Shown: positions 7,812 through 15,500 of the stretch, one piece after another
How positions within the stretch are numbered: the first letter of the stretch is position 1
Layout of the letters: each line of letters starts with the position of its first letter
NCBI GenBank assembly: GCA_027619145.1
Contig: JAQCGA010000009.1
Span: 1 to 21,107, forward strand
Origin: a bacterium
GTDB taxonomy: Bacteria > Latescibacterota > UBA2968 > GCA-2709665
DNA length: 21,107 bases
Reading direction: 5' to 3'
Translations under genes and position numbers: made by a program
Notes under the pieces: model-generated
What the model was told of the DNA's origin: nothing
What the model saw: the letters and a program-made list of their open reading frames with translations, nothing else
Databases searched by the model: none

Positions 7812-9293
7812 ATGAAAGCAATCATGGTCATGTTCGACTCCCTGAACCGGCACTTCCTTCCGCCGTACGGATGCGACTGGACCCACGCGCCCAACTTCAA
7901 ACGCCTGGCCGAACGCACCGTAACTTTCGACCGTTCGTACGTCTGCTCAATGCCCTGTATGCCCGCACGCAGAGACCTCCACACCGGTCGCCCAAATTTC
8001 CTACACCGCTCCTGGGGGCCACTCGAACCGTTTGACGACTCGGTTCCGAAAATGCTGGACACCCATGGTGTAAATGCGCATTTATTGACCGACCACCAGC
8101 ACTACTGGGAGACGGGCGGGGCCACCTATCACACGCAATACACCACGTGGGAATTCTTTCGGGGCCAGGAAGGCGACGTCTGGAAAGGACAGGTCGCCCC
8201 CGAACCAGCCACAAATGCCTATGGACGAAACGCCGCAGACGGATGGCCCAGCGAACAGGACCGCGTAAACCGGAAATTCATGCGCTCTGAAGAAAATCAA
8301 CCGCAATACAAAACATTTGCCGCAGGAATGGATTTTATCCAGCGCAACCACACAGACGACAACTGGTTTCTACAAATCGAAACCTTCGACCCACACGAAC
8401 CGTTTTTCTCACAACGCAAATACAAAGACCTCTATTCGGAACACTATGCCGACTACCAGGGACCAACCTGGGACTGGCCGCCCTATGCACCGGTAAATGA
8501 ATCGCGCGAACTCATTGACCACATGAAGTATGAATACGCCTCCCTACTCAGCATGTGCGATTCAAAGCTGGGCGACATCCTGGACACAATGGATGAATTT
8601 GAAATGTGGGACGACACCATGCTCATCATCTGGACGGACCACGGATTCCTCTTAAGCGAGCACGACTGCTGGGCAAAAGTCTGGATGCCATTTTACGAAG
8701 AAGTCGCACACACACCTTTCTTTGTCTGGGACCCCCGCAGCAAGAAACGTGGCGAGCGCCGAAATGCCCTCGTCCAACCGGCCATCGACCTGGGTCCAAC
8801 GCTCCTTTCCTTTTTCGGACTGGAACCCACGTCCCATATGCTGGGAAAAGATCTGGCTGAAACCGTGGCCTCAGATGCACCGGTTCGAGAAGCATCCATC
8901 TTTGGCCTGCACGGCGGTCAGATCAATGTAACGGACGGACGCTACGTTTACATGCGGGCACCTGCTCAAGAAGACAATCAACCCCTCTACAACTACACCC
9001 TGATGCCCACTCACATGCGCACAATGTTTTCGGTTGAAGAATTACAAGAAGGAATAGAACTGGCCTACCCCTTCCATTTCACCAAAGGATGCCAGACCAT
9101 GAGGATTCCCAGTCGAGGCCGGGGGAAAAAGTGGGAAACAACGCTATACGATGTGGAAAGCGATCCGAAACAGGAAAACCCACTAAACGATGAAAGCATC
9201 GAAAACCGCATGATCGAATTGATGGTCGCCGAAATGAAAAAATGCGACGCCCCACCTGAACAATTTGAACGAATGGGACTGGACAGTGCCTGA
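7812..9293 (+). CDS. Sulfatase (alkaline phosphatase superfamily, CxPxR type)
   Basis: A 493-residue type I sulfatase that should hydrolyse sulfate esters. CMPARRDLHTG at 49-59 is the formylglycine site, with Cys49 as the residue to be oxidised by the maturation enzyme. Metal and sulfate ligands are seen in MVMFDSLN (Asp9), FDPHEPF (192-198) and TDHG (Asp276, His277), and HDCWAK at 284-289 adds the usual late Lys. There is no signal peptide: the protein begins directly with the first beta strand, so it is predicted cytoplasmic. AGAGGAG at 7798-7804 is a strong ribosome site. It differs clearly from the second sulfatase at 18238 and is unlikely to be a recent duplicate. The sulfated substrate is unknown; choline-sulfatase- or phosphonate-hydrolase-like activity is an alternative. 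Confidence 0.94.
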   Translation: MKAIMVMFDSLNRHFLPPYGCDWTHAPNFKRLAERTVTFDRSYVCSMPCMPARRDLHTGRPNFLHRSWGPLEPFDDSVPKMLDTHGVNAHLLTDHQHYWETGGATYHTQYTTWEFFRGQEGDVWKGQVAPEPATNAYGRNAADGWPSEQDRVNRKFMRSEENQPQYKTFAAGMDFIQRNHTDDNWFLQIETFDPHEPFFSQRKYKDLYSEHYADYQGPTWDWPPYAPVNESRELIDHMKYEYASLLSMCDSKLGDILDTMDEFEMWDDTMLIIWTDHGFLLSEHDCWAKVWMPFYEEVAHTPFFVWDPRSKKRGERRNALVQPAIDLGPTLLSFFGLEPTSHMLGKDLAETVASDAPVREASIFGLHGGQINVTDGRYVYMRAPAQEDNQPLYNYTLMPTHMRTMFSVEELQEGIELAYPFHFTKGCQTMRIPSRGRGKKWETTLYDVESDPKQENPLNDESIENRMIELMVAEMKKCDAPPEQFERMGLDSA

Positions 9294-9957
9294 AAACTCC
9301 ACAATATACCGGCATATCTCGATCATCATTGTAATGATCATCCTTACCATGATTGGAAAAAGTATTGTCGTAGATCAGGCAAATTCAATCGCGGACGAAT
9401 GGGTTGAAAAAGTCGAGGTCGAAGATCCGAACCAGGCACCCACCATACCCTCCAGCTTTGACGCCACTGATGCAGAAGCAAAACGACTTCTCGAACAGGT
9501 AAAAACCATCCGAAATCGTGCGTTACACCACTTCGCCGTCATGAAATTCTTTTACGCCCGATATTATATGGCCATTTCGATTGCAATGGCGTTGGGGGTA
9601 ATCGCAGCTACCGCGCTCCTCTTCATCACCAGATCTGGCTGGGACAGAGTTAATCCGTATGTGAAAACAATCTTCATAACAGCCTCCGCGCTAACCGCAT
9701 ATTTTGGTGCTTTCCCACCTGTATTCCAGCAAAGCCAGAACATTGCAGACAACAAGAAACTCTATTTGCAGTACATCGCTTTACACGATGAAGTCATCAG
9801 TTATCTTCCGTTGCAGGAAAACATCAACGGAGAACAAAAAAAAGTCTCCGAATTCATTCACTATGTGGACAGGCAACTCGTACAACTGAATACATTCGCA
9901 ATCGGCTTTGACGATACAAAGGTTCCCAATTACAAGAACACCTTTGAATTAAAATAA
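9265..9957 (+). CDS. Small membrane protein of unknown family, overlapping the sulfatase end
   Basis: I do not recognise this protein. The frame can start at TTG 9265 or at GTG 9286, the latter overlapping the sulfatase stop by 8 bases; neither has a strong ribosome site. The first ATG, at 9334, would cut into a membrane helix. From the TTG, hydrophobic segments lie at about 17-36, 101-121 and 132-150. A charged linker (about 40-98) separates the first from the second, and a helical tail follows the third. This layout loosely recalls small multi-helix membrane sensors, but I see no diagnostic motif. Base composition is AT-richer than the sulfatase (line 9301 has 21 G+C of 60). Translation by coupling to the sulfatase is likely. 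It ends 78 bases before the heparinase-like gene. Confidence 0.72.
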   Translation: MNEWDWTVPENSTIYRHISIIIVMIILTMIGKSIVVDQANSIADEWVEKVEVEDPNQAPTIPSSFDATDAEAKRLLEQVKTIRNRALHHFAVMKFFYARYYMAISIAMALGVIAATALLFITRSGWDRVNPYVKTIFITASALTAYFGAFPPVFQQSQNIADNKKLYLQYIALHDEVISYLPLQENINGEQKKVSEFIHYVDRQLVQLNTFAIGFDDTKVPNYKNTFELK

Positions 9958-10035
9958 AACCGACGAACTGTACCATTTTCTCCAGGGCGAGGAATTAGTC
10001 CTGGTTTCTGGTGCACCCAGAGGAGACCCAAAACG

Positions 10036-12843
10036 ATGTCCAGCAATAGCACGGACCCCAAAGACTGGTCAGATTGGGAAAAATACCGGGATCAGGTCGT
10101 TCACCCGGCCGCCACAATCAAGCCCGCAGATATCGAACGTGCCCGAGAAAACATTCAACAACACACCTGGGCACAGCACTATGTAGAAACCCTCCGGAAA
10201 TCCGCAGAGAACATCGCGAAACAGATCTCACCCGCCTACCTTGAAACCATGATCGAACCCACCACGCCCGGTTGCGTTGGCCCCTGTCCCGCCTGCCGCG
10301 CCAAAGGTTTGCCGTGGCATCCCAATGGACAATGGTCGTGGTCCCCGGAAAACCCGAACAATCTCCGTTGTTCCGTATGCGATACCGTCTTCCCCAATGC
10401 GGAATTCCCCGAAGACATCGTCATCAAATCCACCTGGGGCAAAGGACAGACCTTCACCTTTGTTGGCGGCGACACCTTCAAATGCTTCGGGTATCACAAC
10501 GCCCGTCCCAGCATCTCCGGCATCACAAGAGCCCGGAAGGTGGCCCACGTAACAGGCCAACTACAGGACCTGGCCATCGCGTACGCCCTCACCCAGAATC
10601 CTCATTATGCCCACGCTACAAAAGCCATCCTCCTCCGTTTCGCAGACGTATTCCCGGAATACCTCGTCCGTGCGGGGTACGGCTACGGAGAATACGCAGG
10701 CATGGACCCGCACATCGCAGCGGAACACATCCTGGACCTGCCCGAAGACGAACTCGTGTACCCGCCCAACAAGCCAGACCGGAAAATCTTCACCGGATAC
10801 TGGTCAGCCAGCAGAATTGGTACCTCCGGCATGGACGGCGGCTGGGTCGTTCGCGTCGCAGACGCCTACAGTCTCACCTGTACCGCGCAAGAAAATGGAA
10901 TCCCTGTTTACAATCTGGACGAACGCCTCCGAATCGAACGGGACGTACTCCTTGAAAGCACCTACCTCGCCGCCTGCGATCCGGCCATCAACAACAAATC
11001 GGTAGGCAATCGCGCTGGCGCTGCCGTAGTAGGCATGTGTGTGGGCCATCCAGGCCTCGTCCACTTCGGCCTGGACGGCTTCGTGCGAACCGTAAATGAA
11101 TGGTTCCTCCCCGACGGCGGCACCTCGGAATCCCCGGCCTATGCAATGATGACCATGAGCGGTATCCGCCCATTTGCCCTTGCCTTCCGTAACTACTCAG
11201 ACCCACCCGGTTACACAGGTTCAAATCGCCTCGACGGATTTGACGCCTGTCGCGATACCCTCTACGGAGACTGCTGGCAGGCCCTTGTCTGGACCCTCCA
11301 GGGCAACCTCCTCTTCCCGCCCTCCGCAGACTCCTACCAGTCCACAACCATCGGCACCCCCTTCGCCGATCTGCTCGCGCTCGCCTATCCCACAGACGCA
11401 CACGTTGCCTTGCTCAAAGAAGTCATCGCCAGAGACGAATCCGGTGGAACACAACAGAGCGCAGTCTTCTACCGCAACCCAAACCTGGCAGCGCACCCAG
11501 CCCCGCCCTTTGACTTACCAGACACCCTCTTCCCCTATCTCGCGCAGGGCCACCTGCGTACAGGAGAAAACGGGCGAGACAGCCTGGCAATGCTCAATGC
11601 CGCAGACTATGGCGGACATCACCACCTCGACGCCCTGAACCTCTACTACTGGAAAGATGGCCACGAACTGCTCTCCGACCTCGGCTATCTCTGGGATCAT
11701 CCAGACAAATATCAAACAGCCCGAACCGGTGCCCACAACCTTGTACTCATCGACGGAAAGGACCAGACCGGACGTGGACGTCTTGGAACCTTCCACCTCT
11801 TCTCAACCACGCCGTCCATAAAAGCCATGGAAGCATCCTCGGACGGATACGGTCCGGATTCCCTTTATCGGCGAACCTGCGTACAGATCAACCACGGTCC
11901 GTCCGGCTCGTACCTCCTGGACATCTTCCGCGCATCCGGAGAACAGCGAGCGGACTACATCTTCCACGGCCCTCATTCCAACTATCATATCAACGGTCTT
12001 AAACTCAACCCTGCAGGCGAGCAAAGCGTCACCGGAGAAGCAGACCCCGTTCTTACAGACGTTCGCCAGGGTCACAACCAGAACCCCTGGAGCATTACCT
12101 GGACCTTTGAAGACGGCTACATATTCGAAGCCTTCGCACCGGCCGGTGCAAACGAATCAACCTTCATCGGAAATGGATGGGGCCAGCGAGATCACCGAAA
12201 TACCGACGTGGGTGCCACCCTCCCCTACGTCATCCGCCGTACCGAAGGTGTAAAAGAAAACAACGTATTCGCAGCCGCCTTTATCGGAAGCCAGAAAAAA
12301 CAAACGCTGTTAAAATCCATTCACGTCCTCCCACTCCCGGACGATGCGCCCGACAACACCGTCGCAATCTCCGTCCAGACAGCACACGGTACAGACATCG
12401 TCATCAGCATGCTCAACCCCGCCCCGATCACTCTATCAACAGACATCGGCAACATATCCACAGACGGTCAACTGACCGCAATTCTCACCACCGATGGAAT
12501 GCCCTCGTCAGCGTGCCTCATCGGTGGCACAAACCTGTCGGCAACCGGCCTGGAACTAACCACACCCAACGCAATCCTCAACGGCCGTATTCTCTCTGCC
12601 GAATCCAGGGACGGCCATTCCTATTTCGATATCGACGGCAACATCCCAAACGCTCAATCGCTACAGGGTCAAACCCTCTTTACAATCGACAGTAATACCA
12701 GACACGGATACCCCATCCTCAAAATCGAACCCGCAGACACCGGGTACCGGGTATTCACCAAACGGAACAACCGGGGTTTTGAAGCTCGCCCCGCAAAACA
12801 CTGGGAACTTCCCGTAACCGTTTCCACAAATCATCACACATAA
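10036..12843 (+). CDS. Heparinase II/III-like protein with internal Cys cluster
   Basis: A 935-residue protein with the heparinase II/III layout: a helical toroid roughly at residues 150-460, then a beta-sandwich. NNKSVGNRAG (319-328) and PDGGTSESPAY (359-369, Tyr369) are toroid motifs. GGHHHLDALNLYYW (526-539, with His528-530 and Asp532) is the hallmark that opens the beta domain of the family. Known members cleave uronate-containing polysaccharides such as heparin or alginate by beta-elimination. Before the toroid, Cys84, Cys87, Cys112 and Cys115, with Cys80 nearby, form a CxxC...CxxC zinc-ribbon-like insert. No signal peptide is visible. AGAGGAGA at 10019-10026 is a strong ribosome site nine bases before the ATG. 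Substrate is unknown; with two sulfatases nearby, a sulfated uronate glycan is the best guess. Confidence 0.9.
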   Translation: MSSNSTDPKDWSDWEKYRDQVVHPAATIKPADIERARENIQQHTWAQHYVETLRKSAENIAKQISPAYLETMIEPTTPGCVGPCPACRAKGLPWHPNGQWSWSPENPNNLRCSVCDTVFPNAEFPEDIVIKSTWGKGQTFTFVGGDTFKCFGYHNARPSISGITRARKVAHVTGQLQDLAIAYALTQNPHYAHATKAILLRFADVFPEYLVRAGYGYGEYAGMDPHIAAEHILDLPEDELVYPPNKPDRKIFTGYWSASRIGTSGMDGGWVVRVADAYSLTCTAQENGIPVYNLDERLRIERDVLLESTYLAACDPAINNKSVGNRAGAAVVGMCVGHPGLVHFGLDGFVRTVNEWFLPDGGTSESPAYAMMTMSGIRPFALAFRNYSDPPGYTGSNRLDGFDACRDTLYGDCWQALVWTLQGNLLFPPSADSYQSTTIGTPFADLLALAYPTDAHVALLKEVIARDESGGTQQSAVFYRNPNLAAHPAPPFDLPDTLFPYLAQGHLRTGENGRDSLAMLNAADYGGHHHLDALNLYYWKDGHELLSDLGYLWDHPDKYQTARTGAHNLVLIDGKDQTGRGRLGTFHLFSTTPSIKAMEASSDGYGPDSLYRRTCVQINHGPSGSYLLDIFRASGEQRADYIFHGPHSNYHINGLKLNPAGEQSVTGEADPVLTDVRQGHNQNPWSITWTFEDGYIFEAFAPAGANESTFIGNGWGQRDHRNTDVGATLPYVIRRTEGVKENNVFAAAFIGSQKKQTLLKSIHVLPLPDDAPDNTVAISVQTAHGTDIVISMLNPAPITLSTDIGNISTDGQLTAILTTDGMPSSACLIGGTNLSATGLELTTPNAILNGRILSAESRDGHSYFDIDGNIPNAQSLQGQTLFTIDSNTRHGYPILKIEPADTGYRVFTKRNNRGFEARPAKHWELPVTVSTNHHT

Positions 12844-12855
12844 TAGAAACCGCCA

Positions 12856-13416
12856 ATGCTCCAGCAGGTCATAACAACCTATCTCCAGATGACAGACCGT
12901 ACCGAACTTCAACCGGCGCGATCTCCAGCCACACCGTTTCATCTGGTCCGTGTGGAGATTCCCTGTCCCGAGTTCAATCGCTTTCTGTACATCGCCGTCG
13001 GAACAAACTGGTTCTGGTACACACGCCTCTCCTGGGACTACGACAAGTGGCTCGCCTATCTCAACCGCCCCCAGCTTGAAACCTGGGTCGCCTATATATC
13101 AGGCACACCTGCAGGATATTTTGAACTGGAAATGCAGAAACAAAACGATGTAGAGATTGCCTACTTCGGAATCTTGCCAGGCTTCCTTGGGAAAGGCCTC
13201 GGTGGCGCACTGCTCACATCAGCCATCACCCGCGCGTGGGATATGGGTGCCAATCGCGTCTGGGTTCACACCTGTACCCTCGACCATCCCCATGCTCTGC
13301 AGAACTATCAGGCCCGCGGATTTCGCATCTATCGAACCGAGGAGAAACCCGAAGATCTTCCAGACCAGGCTCTTGAACTCTGGCCAGGAGCCAGAGTTCA
13401 AGACAAAAATGTATAA
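12856..13416 (+). CDS. GNAT-family N-acetyltransferase
   Basis: A 186-residue acetyltransferase. The acetyl-CoA pyrophosphate loop is GFLGKGLGG at 109-117, following the strand ELEMQKQNDVEIAYFGILP. HTCTLDHPHALQNYQARGF at 138-156 is the C-terminal block of a common bacterial subgroup. It starts only 12 bases after the heparinase-like stop, with no clear ribosome site; an in-frame ATG 11 codons later (12889) is an alternative start. Substrate is unknown: an amine of a small molecule, an amino sugar or a protein N-terminus are all possible. Close spacing suggests co-expression with the heparinase-like gene. Confidence 0.9.
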   Translation: MLQQVITTYLQMTDRTELQPARSPATPFHLVRVEIPCPEFNRFLYIAVGTNWFWYTRLSWDYDKWLAYLNRPQLETWVAYISGTPAGYFELEMQKQNDVEIAYFGILPGFLGKGLGGALLTSAITRAWDMGANRVWVHTCTLDHPHALQNYQARGFRIYRTEEKPEDLPDQALELWPGARVQDKNV

Positions 13417-13459
13417 ATATCTGCTGTAAAACTCGAATCCACCTCACAGGAGAAATCAC

Positions 13460-14410
13460 ATGGCAACACAAAAAGCAGTCAAAGGCCCCAACTGGGTATG
13501 TGTAAACAAAGAAGCCCCGTGGCAGGCGCGGGACTCGCAAGGTGAAATGGTCTTTGACAACCACATGTGGATCTTTGGCGGCTGGTTCACGCCCCAAACC
13601 CCGAACCCCCGCGACGTCTGGAAATCTCCCGACGGGAAAAACTGGACCTGCACAGTCGAGGTCGCTCCGTGGGTCCACGGAGATCTCCCAGCCACCATGC
13701 CTTATAAGGGTAAAATGTGGCTCATGGGCGGCCGCAAACTCCCCGGTGCGGAAAACAGCAACAAAGTCTGGTCTTCCACAGATGGAGCCGATTGGAAACT
13801 CGAATGCGAAGCCAGTTGGTGCCCGCGCGTAGGCCACTCCTTCACCGTCTTCAAAGACCGGATGTGGATCATTGGCGGCACCGAGAACTTCTACGAAGAC
13901 AACGAACAGACCATGAAAAACGACGTCTGGTCCACCGCCGACGGCAAGAACTGGAAACTGGAAACCGAAAACGCCGGCTGGCCAAAACGCAGGGATGGCC
14001 ATGTCATCGTCTTTGACAACAAACTCTGGATGATGGGTGGCGGCTCCTGGAACCCGGAAAACATCCCCCGCAACGACGTCTGGTACTCCGAAGACGGCGT
14101 CAACTGGACGCAGGCCACGGACGCCGCCCCCTGGACACCGCGCCTCTGGTTCACCGCAGTCGCGTATCGAGACCACATGTGGATGATGGGCGGATGGAAC
14201 CGGGTGGACGGAAACTTCAACGACATCTGGTATTCAAAAAATGGTAAAGACTGGACCGAAGTAAAATCCGACGTCATCTGGAAAACCCGCCACGAACACT
14301 CAGCCTACGTCTTCAAAGACAAAATCTGGATCGCAGGCGGCCACGCCGAGCCCCTCAACAGCGAAGTCTGGTCCCTCGAAATCCCGAAGAACTGGTTCGA
14401 CGACAAGTAA
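13460..14410 (+). CDS. Six-blade kelch-repeat beta-propeller protein
   Basis: A 316-residue protein made almost only of kelch repeats. The MW-x-x-GG core occurs six times, at 36-41, 86-91, 135-140, 189-194, 240-245 and 289-294, spaced about 50 residues apart. Five copies are followed by a D/K-V/I-W...S/A...G..W stretch (52-62, 102-112, 155-165, 206-216, 255-265), and the last is shorter. This is a complete six-bladed propeller. AGGAGA at 13448-13453 supports the start. No signal peptide is present, unlike secreted galactose-oxidase-like kelch proteins. Propellers of this kind bind ligands or act as epimerases (sialate mutarotase is a kelch protein); no active-site pattern allows a choice. The 14-bp-stem hairpin follows its stop. 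Confidence 0.9.
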   Translation: MATQKAVKGPNWVCVNKEAPWQARDSQGEMVFDNHMWIFGGWFTPQTPNPRDVWKSPDGKNWTCTVEVAPWVHGDLPATMPYKGKMWLMGGRKLPGAENSNKVWSSTDGADWKLECEASWCPRVGHSFTVFKDRMWIIGGTENFYEDNEQTMKNDVWSTADGKNWKLETENAGWPKRRDGHVIVFDNKLWMMGGGSWNPENIPRNDVWYSEDGVNWTQATDAAPWTPRLWFTAVAYRDHMWMMGGWNRVDGNFNDIWYSKNGKDWTEVKSDVIWKTRHEHSAYVFKDKIWIAGGHAEPLNSEVWSLEIPKNWFDDK

Positions 14411-14428
14411 GAGAAAGAAAGGATAAAC

Positions 14429-14469
14429 GAGGCAGGGCCCTGCACAACCCTCTTACAGGGTCCTGCCTC
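14429..14469. repeat. Long hairpin directly before the UROD-like start
   Basis: GAGGCAGGGCCCTG (14429-14442) and CAGGGTCCTGCCTC (14456-14469) form a 14-bp stem with a single G-U pair and a 13-base loop. It ends five bases before the ATG at 14475, leaving no room for a ribosome site between stem and start. No T-run follows, so it is not a classic terminator. On the minus strand it begins GTAGAGGCAGG, like dispersed intergenic hairpin repeats known in many large environmental genomes; that likeness is from memory. Confidence 0.8.
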
Positions 14470-14474
14470 TACCC

Positions 14475-15500
14475 ATGACCACACGAGAACGCTTCCAGGC
14501 CGTCATGCACTTTCAGCCTTTTGACCGGCTTCCCATCCTCGAATGGGCGGGTTGGTGGACCCAAACCATTGACCGCTGGCACGCCGAATCCCTGCCTGCA
14601 ACCCTGACCGACCGATACGAAATCTGTACCCACTTCGGCCTGGACATCTACAAACAGGACTGGTTCAACATCAGCAAACCCGGTTGCCCGGTCCCCGTCG
14701 CACACGGCGCTGGCATCCTCACCTCAGATGCGGACTACGACCACATCCGCCCCTACCTCTACCCCGATAATCCCGTGGACGAAAAAAAATGGCAACAGTG
14801 GGCCGCAGAACAGCAATCCGGCAACGTCGCCCTCTGGTTTACCGTAGACGGCTTCTTCTGGTTTGCCAGAAAACTCCTCGGCATTGAAAGACACCTGTAT
14901 GCCTTCTACGACCAGCCCGAACTTATGCACCGCATCAACACAGACCTGGCAACCTGGATCCTGCGCGTCATTGACCAGGTCTGCTCCATCTGCACCCCAG
15001 ACTTCATGACCTTTGCCGAAGACCTCAGTTACAACCACGGCCCCATGCTCTCCGCTGACATGTTCGATGAATTCATGCGACCTTACTACGCCCAAATTGT
15101 TCCCTCGCTAAAAACAAAAGGCGTCATTCCTCTGGTGGACTCCGACGGTGATATCTCAACACCCGCATACTGGTTTGAAAACGTCGGCCTCGAAGGTATT
15201 CTCCCGCTAGAACGCCAGGCCGGTGTTGACATGGCCCAACTGCGTGTAGATCATCCCCGCATGAAATTCATTGGCCACTTCGACAAAATGACCATGAACA
15301 AAGGGGAAGCGGTCATGCGGGCAGAATTTGAACGCCTATTGCCCACCGCATCAAAAGGCGGATTCCTCATCAGTTGCGATCACCAGACCCCACCAGGCGT
15401 CTCTTATAAAAACTATCAGCTCTATCTTTCTCTCTTCCGGGAGTACGCGAAAGAAGCAGGTCGCCTCTCGCGAAACGTAGAACCAGACTCTACATCATGA
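14475..15500 (+). CDS. Uroporphyrinogen decarboxylase (URO-D)-family protein, non-heme type
   Basis: A 341-residue protein with the URO-D fold. The N-terminal TTRERFQAVMHFQPFDRLP, the middle FAEDLSYNHGPMLSADMFDEF and the C-terminal GGFLISCDHQTPPGVSYKNY are standard for the family branch that includes methyltransferases such as MtaA and CmuA. The FMRQAGRYLPEY motif of true heme-pathway enzymes is missing; the equivalent place reads ILEWAGWWTQTID, so a heme role is unlikely. Such paralogs are abundant in glycan- and methyl-compound-degrading environmental bacteria, mostly with unknown reactions. The start is preceded by the long hairpin, and the only purine-rich site (AAAGGA, about 14417-14422) lies before the hairpin, so translation may depend on that structure. 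The stop overlaps the start of the next gene (ATGA at 15497-15500). Confidence 0.9.
   Translation: MTTRERFQAVMHFQPFDRLPILEWAGWWTQTIDRWHAESLPATLTDRYEICTHFGLDIYKQDWFNISKPGCPVPVAHGAGILTSDADYDHIRPYLYPDNPVDEKKWQQWAAEQQSGNVALWFTVDGFFWFARKLLGIERHLYAFYDQPELMHRINTDLATWILRVIDQVCSICTPDFMTFAEDLSYNHGPMLSADMFDEFMRPYYAQIVPSLKTKGVIPLVDSDGDISTPAYWFENVGLEGILPLERQAGVDMAQLRVDHPRMKFIGHFDKMTMNKGEAVMRAEFERLLPTASKGGFLISCDHQTPPGVSYKNYQLYLSLFREYAKEAGRLSRNVEPDSTS

Noticed and set aside
9982..10004. CCAGG/CCTGG inverted repeat before the heparinase-like gene
   Set aside because: Only a 5-bp stem with a 13-base loop and no T-run; easily expected by chance.
13226..14176. Long minus-strand frame opposite the GNAT and kelch genes
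   Set aside because: It spans two clear + strand genes and their gap, and has no recognisable domain; same codon-bias shadow effect.
13460..14410. CRISPR or DNA tandem array suggested by regular spacing in the kelch gene
   Set aside because: The periodicity is at the protein level (about 50 residues) and the DNA repeats are diverged.
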